Assembly: GCF_000142805.1 (NCBI RefSeq)
Contig: NC_013082.1
Coordinates: 744,001 to 808,000 of the forward strand
Origin: Lachancea thermotolerans CBS 6340
Lineage: Eukaryota; Ascomycota; Saccharomycetes; Saccharomycetales; Saccharomycetaceae
Reading direction: 5' to 3'
Length of the DNA: 64,000 bases
Under the pieces are notes generated by a model. That model worked only from the letters and a program-made list of their open reading frames with translations, was not told where the DNA came from and did not search any database. The position numbers and the translations under genes were made by a program. How positions within the stretch are numbered: position 1 is the stretch's first letter; each line of letters begins with the position of its first letter. This document shows, in pieces, positions 55,558 through 64,000 of this stretch.

Positions 55558-58224
55558 ATGCCGCCAGCCTTGCCGCAACCGCCTTTCAAAGTTAAAGCTC
55601 ACTATTCTTGGTCGGGAGAAACTAAGAATGATCTAGGGTTCTTAGAGAACGACGTTATCCAGGTTACTAAAATTAAGGGAAACTGGTTTTATGGCACTCT
55701 GCTGAGAAATTCTAAAAAATACGGCTATTTCCCTACCAACTTCGTTACGATTATTCAAGAAAAGTACAATGACTTCAAGCAGGATGGCGAGTCCTCAGAA
55801 CCCAGAACGCCGGGGGCGCCACAGGAGCCTATTGGGATCCCACCGATCCCACAACGGGGGCCCAGGACCAATTCCTCGAATTTTAAGGGCAGCCGTGACA
55901 GACACAGGAGCGAGGCGAAGGCCGCAAAAGCAGCGCTCAGCGAACAGCTTCGCTCCCCTTATGAGCAAGCAAGCCGTAAGCAGTCTAGATATCAAAGAAT
56001 GCCATACGCACATTCGCTAGAAAGACTACCGCAATCATACTCTGCGTCCAATGTAAGTGCAAAGCATTATAGCACCCCAGATTTCGAGAGCGTTCGCGCT
56101 AAGCCGAGAAATTCTTACAGTGGCCCCTCCAAGCAAGAAGACTCTGCGGGCTACCACTCGAGGAGAATGGAGGGCCTTCCACCGTTGCCACCGATCCCAC
56201 AGCTTAAAGAGAGATTGAAGTCTAAGTCTACCGTGCCAAAATCTTTCTCTTCCAATGACCTGCCAAATGTTCTTCCTAACGCTGACCTTGACACGAGAGT
56301 GTCCCAACAAAGGTTGAGCATGGACTTTTACGACGGGTGCAGCTCACCAATGTCGCCGTCTGATGAAAGCTCGACTGTTTTTTCTCAGGCGCGGTATCTG
56401 GAGGATTCGGTCGCAAGCAGCGAAGACAGCTTCGCTTTGATGAGCGATTTCAGCGCCACTAGTGCGGGCAGCTTCGCGAGACACAGGTATGCAAAGTCTT
56501 TCAACGACTCTATGCAAAGGTCGCAACTTGCCGTCGAAGAAGGCCCCGCGCATTCGCGAAACAGTCCTGGAAGCTCCACGAAGTTTAACGGCATATTCAG
56601 AAAGTTGCGTTCCAGGACTGGCGACACGTCTCCGACCTCTCCAACGGGTTCATATCCCAAACTCCCAGACCTCTCATCTTTGCAACTCAACTCCTCAAAT
56701 GGCGAGGCTCATGGGTGGGTTGAGGCAAAGGCTCATCTACATAGAGCGCAGACTTTGACATCAAAAGAGCGCCACGAGAGGCAGATGCTTGCTTTAGAAG
56801 AGAACCGCGACCTTGTGCTGCATCCCCACGAGTACATCCTTGATGAAATCAATACCAATGAGGTGAGGCACGGTAGGCAACCTGGGCTTGTTGATATTGA
56901 ACTAAACTGCATTGACAAAGAGTTTATAGCAGCACTCGCCAAGAAAAAAGCAAAAAAGGGGGGATCTTCATCAGTCGAGACTTTTGCTCGTCAGATTATC
57001 AACTCTGCATTCAAGACTCAAGTTGAGAAGCTGTTTGCAATATTCATCTTTTGCACCGAGACGTTTGCTCTAATTGACGACCATGGGCAAACAGACTTCG
57101 GAAAACAACCTTCTCACTTAAGCAAAACTCTGCATAAAAACTACTGCACGCCTTACGAACTGACATGGATCTTCAAACGCATGGCCAACGCGCTGGGGAT
57201 TGTTTGCGAAATTGTTATAGGCTTCCTAAAAACGCCCGGCGCTGACAACATGGATTTTAAATACAACCACTGCTGGCTTCGCGTGTTGACAAACGAGGAA
57301 TGGCGTATGGTTGACGTGATTCTCGGAAACATGACCAATCCTATTCATGAATACATTAATAACATAACACCAGAACATGCAGAAGCATTTTACTTCCTCA
57401 CACAACCACTGCATCTAATTTACACCCATGTTCCTCGTTTGTATCAAGAGCAACACATCATTCCAGTGATTGATCAAAACATAGCATTGAGTCTACCTGT
57501 CGTGTTCCCATCTTTCATATACAACGAGCTCACGCTCTTCAAATTTAGCAATGGACTAGCTAAAATGCATGACAATCAAATATACGAATGCACGTTAGCG
57601 ATTCCAAATGACGTTGAGCTGTTTTGTTCCGTGGTCCCAGAAGACTCAAAAAACCAGCATTATGAGAATATGGACCTGTCGCTTGTTCAGATAAAGCATC
57701 GCAAAAAGGATCGGCTGGCCGTGATAAAAGCCGTATTACCTGTAGGTGTTTCTCGGGGGGATTTACACATACATTCTGGAATCAAAGGCACCCAAACTAC
57801 CCTAGCTAATATACACCCTCTTTCGATGATAATACCGCTGGAACACTCAGGTTCCGCTAAAGAGTACGAATTCGTCACTAGAATCCCGTCAAAGTCTGTC
57901 CAGAGAATTGACATGTACATCAAAGAACCACAAAATAAGTATCTCTTTGCGACACATGAGTACAATTTTCAAGTTATTCAAAACCCATGCGACGGCATAA
58001 TTTATGGTTCTGCGGGGTTCAGTAAATCTATCAAACAGCCCCTAGCTCTTCAATCTCCGTCTGGAAAATTACGTCCAATGCGCAAAAGCGATCCTAACTT
58101 TGAGTTCGGCACTTGGGAAATCACAATTGCTTCTAAGGAAATGGAAATAGGTATATGGACAGGACTTGTTACTTCAGACGCGGGGGCTGGCTGGTGCCCT
58201 TTTGCCGAGTGGAAATGCGTATAA
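55558..58224 (+). CDS. CYK3: CYK3, SH3 and transglutaminase-like cytokinesis protein
   Basis: 888 residues (S. cerevisiae 885). An SH3 domain occupies about 8-70 (FKVKAHYSWSGETKNDLGFLE, then YGYFPTNFV). A Ser/Pro-rich linker with several PP motifs follows (75-430). The transglutaminase-like domain lies at about 470-610 with YNHCWLRV (H571) and WRMVDVILG; I could not align a catalytic cysteine with confidence, and Cyk3 proteins are thought to be inactive. The C-terminal part is beta-rich. Cyk3 acts at the bud neck with Inn1 and Chs2 in septum formation. NUP84 follows on the same strand, as in S. cerevisiae (YDL117W, YDL116W). Confidence 0.94.
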   Translation: MPPALPQPPFKVKAHYSWSGETKNDLGFLENDVIQVTKIKGNWFYGTLLRNSKKYGYFPTNFVTIIQEKYNDFKQDGESSEPRTPGAPQEPIGIPPIPQRGPRTNSSNFKGSRDRHRSEAKAAKAALSEQLRSPYEQASRKQSRYQRMPYAHSLERLPQSYSASNVSAKHYSTPDFESVRAKPRNSYSGPSKQEDSAGYHSRRMEGLPPLPPIPQLKERLKSKSTVPKSFSSNDLPNVLPNADLDTRVSQQRLSMDFYDGCSSPMSPSDESSTVFSQARYLEDSVASSEDSFALMSDFSATSAGSFARHRYAKSFNDSMQRSQLAVEEGPAHSRNSPGSSTKFNGIFRKLRSRTGDTSPTSPTGSYPKLPDLSSLQLNSSNGEAHGWVEAKAHLHRAQTLTSKERHERQMLALEENRDLVLHPHEYILDEINTNEVRHGRQPGLVDIELNCIDKEFIAALAKKKAKKGGSSSVETFARQIINSAFKTQVEKLFAIFIFCTETFALIDDHGQTDFGKQPSHLSKTLHKNYCTPYELTWIFKRMANALGIVCEIVIGFLKTPGADNMDFKYNHCWLRVLTNEEWRMVDVILGNMTNPIHEYINNITPEHAEAFYFLTQPLHLIYTHVPRLYQEQHIIPVIDQNIALSLPVVFPSFIYNELTLFKFSNGLAKMHDNQIYECTLAIPNDVELFCSVVPEDSKNQHYENMDLSLVQIKHRKKDRLAVIKAVLPVGVSRGDLHIHSGIKGTQTTLANIHPLSMIIPLEHSGSAKEYEFVTRIPSKSVQRIDMYIKEPQNKYLFATHEYNFQVIQNPCDGIIYGSAGFSKSIKQPLALQSPSGKLRPMRKSDPNFEFGTWEITIASKEMEIGIWTGLVTSDAGAGWCPFAEWKCV

Positions 58225-58459
58225 ATTTGTTAGGTTAACCAAAATCCTAAAACCCAAAAATAAACAGTCAGGCTGATGCCTTTAAGTTGGCGCAGGCCTT
58301 CCTCATCGCGTATTTAAGTTGGATCTACTCGAATTCTATATCTTAATTGTAGTTGAAAATGAGAAGTCCAAAAAAATTTCAAAGTATCTAGTGTTAAATA
58401 TTGTCAACAAAGCGGAGGAGTTCGTAGATAGCTGCGGAATCGAACAATTCAAGTTCGCC

Positions 58460-60619
58460 ATGGAGGTTGATACCATCGACAGTTATGAAGCACTGGTGAA
58501 ATTTGCGAATGTTCTTAAGGACTTTAGAGTCGGTGTACTTAATGATCCAGGATCCAGGGATGCCTTTGATGTTGTGAAGGATTTCAGGTCCATTGCGGGG
58601 GAAGGAGCACTAGATATAGCGAGGACTGACTCTTCTGAGAGGGGCGGTGTATTTGAGAACTGGGAGTTGGAGGCTAAGCTTTGGCATCTGATTGAGTTGC
58701 TAGTGAATTTTAGAACGGCAGATTTAAACATTGACGAAGACATTGAGCAGCTCGAAGACGATTCGCTGGGGTTTACAAAGTCCTTATTGAAGAAGGACAG
58801 ATCTCTATACGAAATCTGGCTTATCATGCTTTGGATTCAATCTAATATTTCCGTCCCAGCTAGGCCAGATGGCATTGCAGGGTCAAAGTGGTCACATTCT
58901 TTTATGTCCGGTGAGCTAAAGAGCTGCGACTTGGACTACCCTCTAAGAGAATCCGATTGCAAGATAGATAATCGTGACAAACAATCAGACCACGCCTTTT
59001 ACAAATACATTTACGAACTACTTTTAGCTGGAAGATATGATGACGCTAGAAAAGAGTGCGAACTCTCGGACAACACGACCCTCGCCCTGATTTTATGCGG
59101 CCTCGATAACTACGTTGGATTTAGTGTTGGTGAACCAGCCAATGACGATCTACAACCACAGGAGAATATTAAGGGGAAGGCGCTATGGCGGAGAGCTGTC
59201 CATTCCTTGTCGCTTCAGCAAGAACTGGATGAGTATGAAAGGGCAATATACTCATACCTGGCTGGTGACGTTTTCGAGGGGATCGACACAAACTGGGACA
59301 TTGATCTTCTATTATACCTCAACCAAGCATTACAGATTTCGCTTGAAAATCACCTGTTAGAGGACAAGCTGGTCGATAGCAAAGAGATCATCCTTCCCAT
59401 GGCATCTGATCCTGTCCCCCTACAATCAGTACTGGACATTATAGCACGCAAGCATGTAGCTGAGGGTGAGCATCCTATAAGAGTTTTAATGGGCGCTGTG
59501 ATATTGGACAAAATACCTACAGTTGTGAAATCTTCTACAGCGATGCTATTGGACGTTGTCAAAGGTAAAGACGCTAGCAATGACATGGTAGAGGAACCTT
59601 ATCTTCTAAGAGTGGTCACACATCTTGTTATATTAATGGACTTCATTTGCCCAGGCTTGATTAATGAGCAAGATAAGTCAAAATTGATTACTGCTTACGT
59701 GACTATCTTGTCGCTCTACCAGCTTTACAACGAAATCCCCGTCTACATTAGCTTTCTAGATGACTCAGAAGCATTGGAAGCTTACTCGTTCTTCCTATCG
59801 AATCTGACGAATGCTGCGGCTCGCAAGAAACAACTCGACCTTTGCAATATTTTGAAAATACCAACAGCCAATATCTTAAGGAGAACCACACAAAGAGTGT
59901 TTGATGATACAGAAGGCTCATACAACCCAACGGCCGGTATAATTGTCGATAATACGGTTGACGAAATTGACAAACGCGTGGTTGCGAGTGTTGAGTGGCT
60001 AACGGAAGGAAAACTTTATGTCGACGCCATCAATGCTATAATCGTACTGTCGAGGCGGTTTTTGATAAATGGCAAAATAAGGTCTTTGAGTTACCTTTAC
60101 GAAACTCATGACATTGACAATGTCATCAAGAACTTTGAAATGGATACCATAAGCGACCCTAACAGCTGCAAAGCTGCCGTGGATGAAATAAAGCAATACA
60201 AAGAACTAATAGACATTCACGAGCAGTTCGAGCAGTGGGATGCTCTGCTAGTAAATTCACAGTCAGAGTCAAACTTGCCGCACCTTCTGAAAAAGTTCAA
60301 GCAACTCTGCAGCAATGTTTACAGGTTCAGCAAATCCTTCTTGATAGAGCTTTCGGAAAGTCCCGGGATTGCAGGCAGCGATGTGATTTACGAAATCCGT
60401 GCCCTTTACACCCCTCACCTCATTGTCAAGTTGCATAACTCGTTGGTGACGGCTTCGAGGGAACTGAAAATAGAAAGCTTCATAAATGAGGCACTTTCCT
60501 TAGCAAACCTGGTCGCGAACGAGACTGATCGCATATATCTGCTGTTCCAATCCAGTGGCAGACTGCAGGAGTATCTACAACTTATTGCCAAGACGGCCAC
60601 TTTTGTCAAAACGCAGTAA
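58460..60619 (+). CDS. NUP84: NUP84, Y-complex nucleoporin (Nup107 family)
   Basis: 719 residues from the ATG at 58460 (S. cerevisiae 726), starting MEVDTIDSYEALVKFANVLK, which aligns with the known N-terminus. The frame is open for 47 codons further upstream but begins only at a TTG. The protein is an all-helical ACE1-type solenoid. Conserved blocks include LKSCDLDYPLRESD, LWRRAVHSLS, EHPIRVLMGAVILDKIP and ANILRRTTQRVFD. It binds Nup133 in the Nup84 complex that shapes the nuclear pore. A 10-codon uORF (58359-58391) lies in the 235-bp gap after CYK3. Confidence 0.95.
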   Translation: MEVDTIDSYEALVKFANVLKDFRVGVLNDPGSRDAFDVVKDFRSIAGEGALDIARTDSSERGGVFENWELEAKLWHLIELLVNFRTADLNIDEDIEQLEDDSLGFTKSLLKKDRSLYEIWLIMLWIQSNISVPARPDGIAGSKWSHSFMSGELKSCDLDYPLRESDCKIDNRDKQSDHAFYKYIYELLLAGRYDDARKECELSDNTTLALILCGLDNYVGFSVGEPANDDLQPQENIKGKALWRRAVHSLSLQQELDEYERAIYSYLAGDVFEGIDTNWDIDLLLYLNQALQISLENHLLEDKLVDSKEIILPMASDPVPLQSVLDIIARKHVAEGEHPIRVLMGAVILDKIPTVVKSSTAMLLDVVKGKDASNDMVEEPYLLRVVTHLVILMDFICPGLINEQDKSKLITAYVTILSLYQLYNEIPVYISFLDDSEALEAYSFFLSNLTNAAARKKQLDLCNILKIPTANILRRTTQRVFDDTEGSYNPTAGIIVDNTVDEIDKRVVASVEWLTEGKLYVDAINAIIVLSRRFLINGKIRSLSYLYETHDIDNVIKNFEMDTISDPNSCKAAVDEIKQYKELIDIHEQFEQWDALLVNSQSESNLPHLLKKFKQLCSNVYRFSKSFLIELSESPGIAGSDVIYEIRALYTPHLIVKLHNSLVTASRELKIESFINEALSLANLVANETDRIYLLFQSSGRLQEYLQLIAKTATFVKTQ

Positions 60620-60825
60620 GTAAACACTAAATGTAAACAATACATTGTGAATCCATGAATTCCAGTCAGGATTTCCCGTACCGGACTTTACTAAGAAATA
60701 ACCTCAATACAAAGAAATTAAACTAGATCTTGCATTAAATGACTGGAGTGAGGCTCCGGTGAGAGCCTCACAATTATACATGGATATTTCAGCCTTCGTT
60801 TCAATCACTGCGTCACTAGTCGCAC

Positions 60826-61401
60826 TTAGTTCTCCTCCTCAATGAAACCCTTCTGGGAAACGTAGATACCATCCAAGAACTTACGGATATCCTTGTTTCT
60901 GACACGGCAGATTTGCTGGATGTCGGCGGCGTTCTGAGAGACGTTCTCGATAGAGTTACCGGACAAAACGATCTCGTCCTTCTGGTTGTTAGAGAAGTCG
61001 ATGGAGACACCCTCTCTGACTGGGACCATTCTGACCTGCTTGTCACCCAAGAAGTTTCTGATCTCGACAAACTTAGCACCATCCTTCTCAACAACGTTCA
61101 CGTTGATAGGAAAATGCGCGTAGACATATCTCATCTTGTACTTGAAACCCTTGGTGACACCGGTGACCATGTTGGCGACCAAAGACTTGACAGTTCTCAA
61201 AGCAGCAACGTGCTTTCTGTCACCGTTGTGAACGGTAATCTTAACCTGCTTGTTGCTCACCTTGGCGAAAGTGACATCGATGTGCTTCAAGTTCTTGGTC
61301 AAAGTACCTCTTGGGCCAGTGACCTTGATGACTCTCGACTTGATGTTGACGGTAACGCCTTCTGGGATATCTAGGGTTTGGTCAGTCTGGATGTACTTCA
61401 T
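60826..61401 (-). CDS. RPL9A: RPL9, ribosomal protein uL6
   Basis: 191 residues, the same length as S. cerevisiae Rpl9. It starts MKYIQTDQTLDIPEGVTVNI and contains the two uL6 repeats with VTGPRGTLTKNL and VYAHFPINV, ending DGIYVSQKGFIEEE. It is a 60S protein near the GTPase-associated centre. No intron is needed. Codon use is highly biased, as expected. S. cerevisiae has RPL9A (YGL147C, beside ARO2) and RPL9B; one copy is visible here, and gene order favours the RPL9A locus. Confidence 0.98.
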   Translation of the reverse strand: MKYIQTDQTLDIPEGVTVNIKSRVIKVTGPRGTLTKNLKHIDVTFAKVSNKQVKITVHNGDRKHVAALRTVKSLVANMVTGVTKGFKYKMRYVYAHFPINVNVVEKDGAKFVEIRNFLGDKQVRMVPVREGVSIDFSNNQKDEIVLSGNSIENVSQNAADIQQICRVRNKDIRKFLDGIYVSQKGFIEEEN

Positions 61402-61769
61402 TGTCGCTCAAGCTCGTCTACAGATAATATCACGTCCCAAACACACAATTGGCTTGTTATCAACTAGTACCACCTATTACCCTCGACCATTGACCCTGCC
61501 GCGGTCCCTCAGGTTCCACACACTCCCGCCGCCCTGCCGTTCCACCATCGGGCGCCGATGCGCTTGGAATTTTCCAGTTTGCAAAACTGCGTGGGTTCTT
61601 ACTCTCAAAAAATATTTATTTTTCAAAGCCGTGAAGGCATCGTGATCAAACCCATACATCAACGAAACAGTCACATAATATAGTCAAAAGTTTCATAAGT
61701 AACTGTTTGGATTTTGGCTTGGGGAAAAGGCGATGACAAGCCTAAAAGTGATTCAACCTTGCTAATCAA
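61402..61769. other. Intergenic, RPL9 promoter and IWR1 3' flank
   Basis: 368 bp. No exact Rap1, Tbf1 or Reb1 consensus was found by eye; near matches such as TTACCCT (61478-61484) are not strong enough to call. Confidence 0.4.
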
Positions 61770-62804
61770 TCATGATCGCTTCTCTATCATGCGCTCAAGC
61801 CTAGCAAATATCTTATCACGATGAATTGCAAGCGGATCTTCGGCGTCAGTGGGGAAAAAGTCGTGTTGGGTGAAACCGACGATGTCATGGTCCTCTTCGA
61901 GTTCCTCATCGGAAACGCCATCGCGCTCGTCAGTGGAATCGAAATAAGTGTCCGCAGCCTGTAAAACGTTAGGGGCTCCCGCGAATTTCTGGTAAAGGAG
62001 ATCAGTTTCCTCATCGCCCAGCATTGCAACATGGCTAGGCGCAGATTCAGCTCCCGTTCCTTCGCTAGCGTCGCTTTCTGCATACTGCCGACTTGCCGTT
62101 GCGACAACTCCGTCATCGCTTCCAAAGAGTACGGAGCGGTCGTCATCCTCGTCTTCTGGATAGTCGTTTCTGTAGTATGCCTCGTCGTTGGAGTCCTCGT
62201 CGTCTGACAGAGCTAGGCTATTTTCGTCATCTTCTTCTTCTGGAATCAAATCGCCACTGTCCTCCACTATCTTGATGTACCCCACTGTGCTCTCATCAAA
62301 CACAAATTCGTCCTCTGGAACAACCTCACGGTAGTAGATATCGTAAACGTAATCCAAAGACGGAAGCGCCTTGGGGTCTTGCTCAGGCTCGGATCGTCTT
62401 CCGCCAGGACGTTTCAACTTCCTCGGCCTTTGCGGAACTTCGCTGTTCGAACCTAAACTTAAGTAGTCGTTCAACATCTCCGAAATCTCCGCGGGCAGCT
62501 CCTGCTCCTCACGTTTACGTTTCCGCTGTTCCAGGATGAAGTGGCGGGCTTCTCCATCGTCTGATAATTTGAGAAGAGGTGTGTTTAGCTCCTGGATTTG
62601 GGTACTCAGTCCAGACTCCACAGTCTTAGCCAGCTTAAACACGAACTTGCCGCGCTTACTTGGTTTGTCCTCCTGGATCACTGTGTCACTGTCAGTATTA
62701 AGATCTCAGCGAAGCGTTATAGCCTCTCCTTCTTACTTACGTAAAGCTTGCACAGAATCTTCCTCTCTCTTCCGCTTAACCCTGATGATCTCCGGCGCCT
62801 TCAT
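61770..62804 (-). CDS. IWR1: IWR1, RNA polymerase II nuclear import adaptor, two exons
   Basis: Exon 1 is 62741-62804 (21 codons plus one base, MKAPEIIRVKRKREEDSVQA then L). Exon 2 is 61770-62680. The codon at the splice is CTG, giving the join SVQALLIQEDKP. Total 324 residues (S. cerevisiae 353). Exon 2 alone starts with GTG, so splicing is required. The N-terminus carries the basic bipartite signal VKRKRE, then a helical region. The C-terminal half is very acidic with the conserved LDYVYDIYYRE and VGYIKIVED motifs. Iwr1 binds Pol II in the cytoplasm and brings it to the nucleus. S. cerevisiae IWR1 (YDL115C) also has a 5' intron. Confidence 0.92.
62681..62740 (-). other. IWR1 intron, 60 nt
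   Basis: The 5' site is GTAAGT from 62740, and the acceptor CAG ends at 62681. The best branch site is TACTGAC (62697 down to 62691), one base off the consensus. The CAG right after it would put a stop three codons on, so the second CAG must be used. Confidence 0.88.
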
Positions 62805-63096
62805 CCTGTATCTGCTGTTTCCTTGGGTACATCTTTGTAAATCCCTTCAATATGCTATTTTTCATGTTGATGATATTTAGATATTTAAGTGTAATAACTA
62901 CTTCAAAACGCGCTACTAACCACAGTCAAGGTGTTAATCGGTGGACAATAGTCTCGAAAAAATGCACCTGATTCCACACAACCTGTATAATCAAGTTTGC
63001 TGGCCTTCTTTGGTCTCAACACTCACATGAAAACTTAAACCTTGAATCCTAACACAGAACCATAAAAATAATAAAAGTTGGAAAGTGTGCCCTCAA

Positions 63097-64000
63097 CTAC
63101 TCGCCTTGTTGCTGTTTGACATCCTGCCACAGCTTCAGGTTTCTTTCGGCGAAGGACTTCAAATACTTAGTGTAATTTTTCATGATATCAGACACCTCTT
63201 CATTCCTTTCTTTTGAAAACTTGGGAAGTTCATAATCCTTTATGGTTGTCGATATAATACCTAAGTCTTTTTCGCTCATCTCTAGAGACTCACTGAGCTG
63301 TGAAATCTCTTTCTCGAGGTTTTCTATTGCAGTAGTGGGGTCAGGGTCCTGGTAACTCACGGTTTCTTTTACCATCGACGCTATTTTGTTGATTTTTGTC
63401 ATGAACTTCCCAGAATACGTGCGATTTTGGGGATGCTTTAGGTTTATGTGGTCTTGTTGGCCAACCTGCTCATCTACCATATGATCGACTTTTCTAGCTT
63501 CAGACTCTCGTTCTTGTAACTTCTTCACTTGCGCCTTTCTATACAACAGGGTCCGAATCAAAATTGTTTTTTGAACGCTTTTTAATCTTCGATATCTCAG
63601 CAGCTCCTGCGCGGCTCCGGCCATGTGAACTGCCTCGCTTAATGGCTCATTGATATTGTAGTAAAGTTTTCCCACAATGGATTCCAGCTCCAAAGCGCTC
63701 TCGTCAAAGGCATTGCTCAAATGGGAGAGCTGTTCGGCCAATTCAGCACCGCGCTTTTGGTCGTTCGAAAATTCTGCGAATGCTTCGCTTAGTTCCTTCA
63801 TCTCTTGTCTCAACGCATGAAAGTTCTTTGTAATTCTTTTGTTGTATTTGTAGAACCCTGCTTCCATAACATGCTCATAATTTCTGTACTCTTGCTCAAT
63901 CTTGCCAAAACCGTCGTCCGCTTCATCGTGTGCAGTCGTAGCGAGAATTTCCTTGTTCAGTAACAATTGAGTAGAAGATGAAGGGATGGGTAAGAAGATG
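63097..64000 (-). CDS. ATG20: ATG20/SNX41-type sorting nexin, C-terminal part (5' end outside window)
   Basis: The minus-strand frame is open from the right edge to a stop at 63097, giving 301 C-terminal residues with no start codon in the window. They look like a BAR domain: long amphipathic helices with EQEYRNYEHVMEAGFYKYNK, LYYNINEPLSEAVHMAGAAQ and a closing YTKYLKSFAERNLKLWQDV. The PX domain would be outside. S. cerevisiae Atg20 (YDL113C) and its duplicate Snx41 (YDR425W) pair with Snx4 in endosome-to-Golgi retrieval and selective autophagy. Position next to IWR1 fits YDL113C; YDL114W is absent here. A single pre-duplication gene would be orthologous to both. Confidence 0.82.
   Translation of the reverse strand, partial: IFLPIPSSSTQLLLNKEILATTAHDEADDGFGKIEQEYRNYEHVMEAGFYKYNKRITKNFHALRQEMKELSEAFAEFSNDQKRGAELAEQLSHLSNAFDESALELESIVGKLYYNINEPLSEAVHMAGAAQELLRYRRLKSVQKTILIRTLLYRKAQVKKLQERESEARKVDHMVDEQVGQQDHINLKHPQNRTYSGKFMTKINKIASMVKETVSYQDPDPTTAIENLEKEISQLSESLEMSEKDLGIISTTIKDYELPKFSKERNEEVSDIMKNYTKYLKSFAERNLKLWQDVKQQQGE

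Noticed and set aside
62913-62925. TACTAAC followed by CACAG on the plus strand
   Set aside because: It looks like a branch site and acceptor, but no GTATGT-type donor or plus-strand coding frame fits, and both flanking genes are on the minus strand.

Overview
The window is nuclear DNA of a budding yeast of the Saccharomycetaceae. It is most likely a lineage that never underwent the whole-genome duplication, and Lachancea or a close relative fits best. The reasons are compact genes that are nearly all intron-free, yeast-type introns (GTATGT or GTAAGT with a TACTAAC-like branch site), a nuclear tRNA-Thr(AGT), and 34 protein genes that can almost all be matched to S. cerevisiae genes. The gene order interleaves two S. 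cerevisiae tracks, YDR170-YDR188 and YLR163-YLR168 plus YLR244-YLR246, that are separate chromosomes in baker's yeast. A URC1-type uracil-catabolism gene, lost from S. cerevisiae, is also present. Species cannot be fixed from the sequence alone. Starts given here are ATG codons chosen by reading the bases.

Region 1-13 kb: CCT6 (cut by the window edge), MAP1, CDD1, SND1-like, ERF2, a UPS2/UPS3-type PRELI gene, ATC1, RPS31 and PLP1. Region 13-32 kb is a dense housekeeping block with mostly divergent or convergent pairs separated by tens to a few hundred bases: SEC10, CDC1, SAS4, SCC2, PUS5, NVJ3, CSN9, SDH4, MAS1, NGG1, RSM24 and HMO1. HMO1 is split by an 88-nt intron. Region 32-37 kb looks accessory: a DAL5-family permease and a ZRT2-type zinc transporter, divergent across a promoter with eight GATAA motifs.

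Region 37-46 kb: ARG82, SUP35, HSP42, a tRNA-Thr gene and URC1. Region 46-64 kb: SEC7, then an apparent synteny change to ARO2, CYK3, NUP84, RPL9, IWR1 (one 60-nt intron) and the C-terminal half of an ATG20/SNX41-type sorting nexin that runs off the right end.

Most genes serve unrelated housekeeping roles: protein folding, targeting and turnover, mitochondrial import and respiration, secretion, chromatin and translation. They are neighbours by ancestry rather than as a pathway. No transposon, LTR, CRISPR or virus-like element was recognised. The points most worth following are the HMO1 intron with its tandem acceptor, the nested palindromes between SDH4 and MAS1, recurrent GAGTTA tandem arrays in three intergenic regions, several upstream ORFs, and stem-loops just after three genes.
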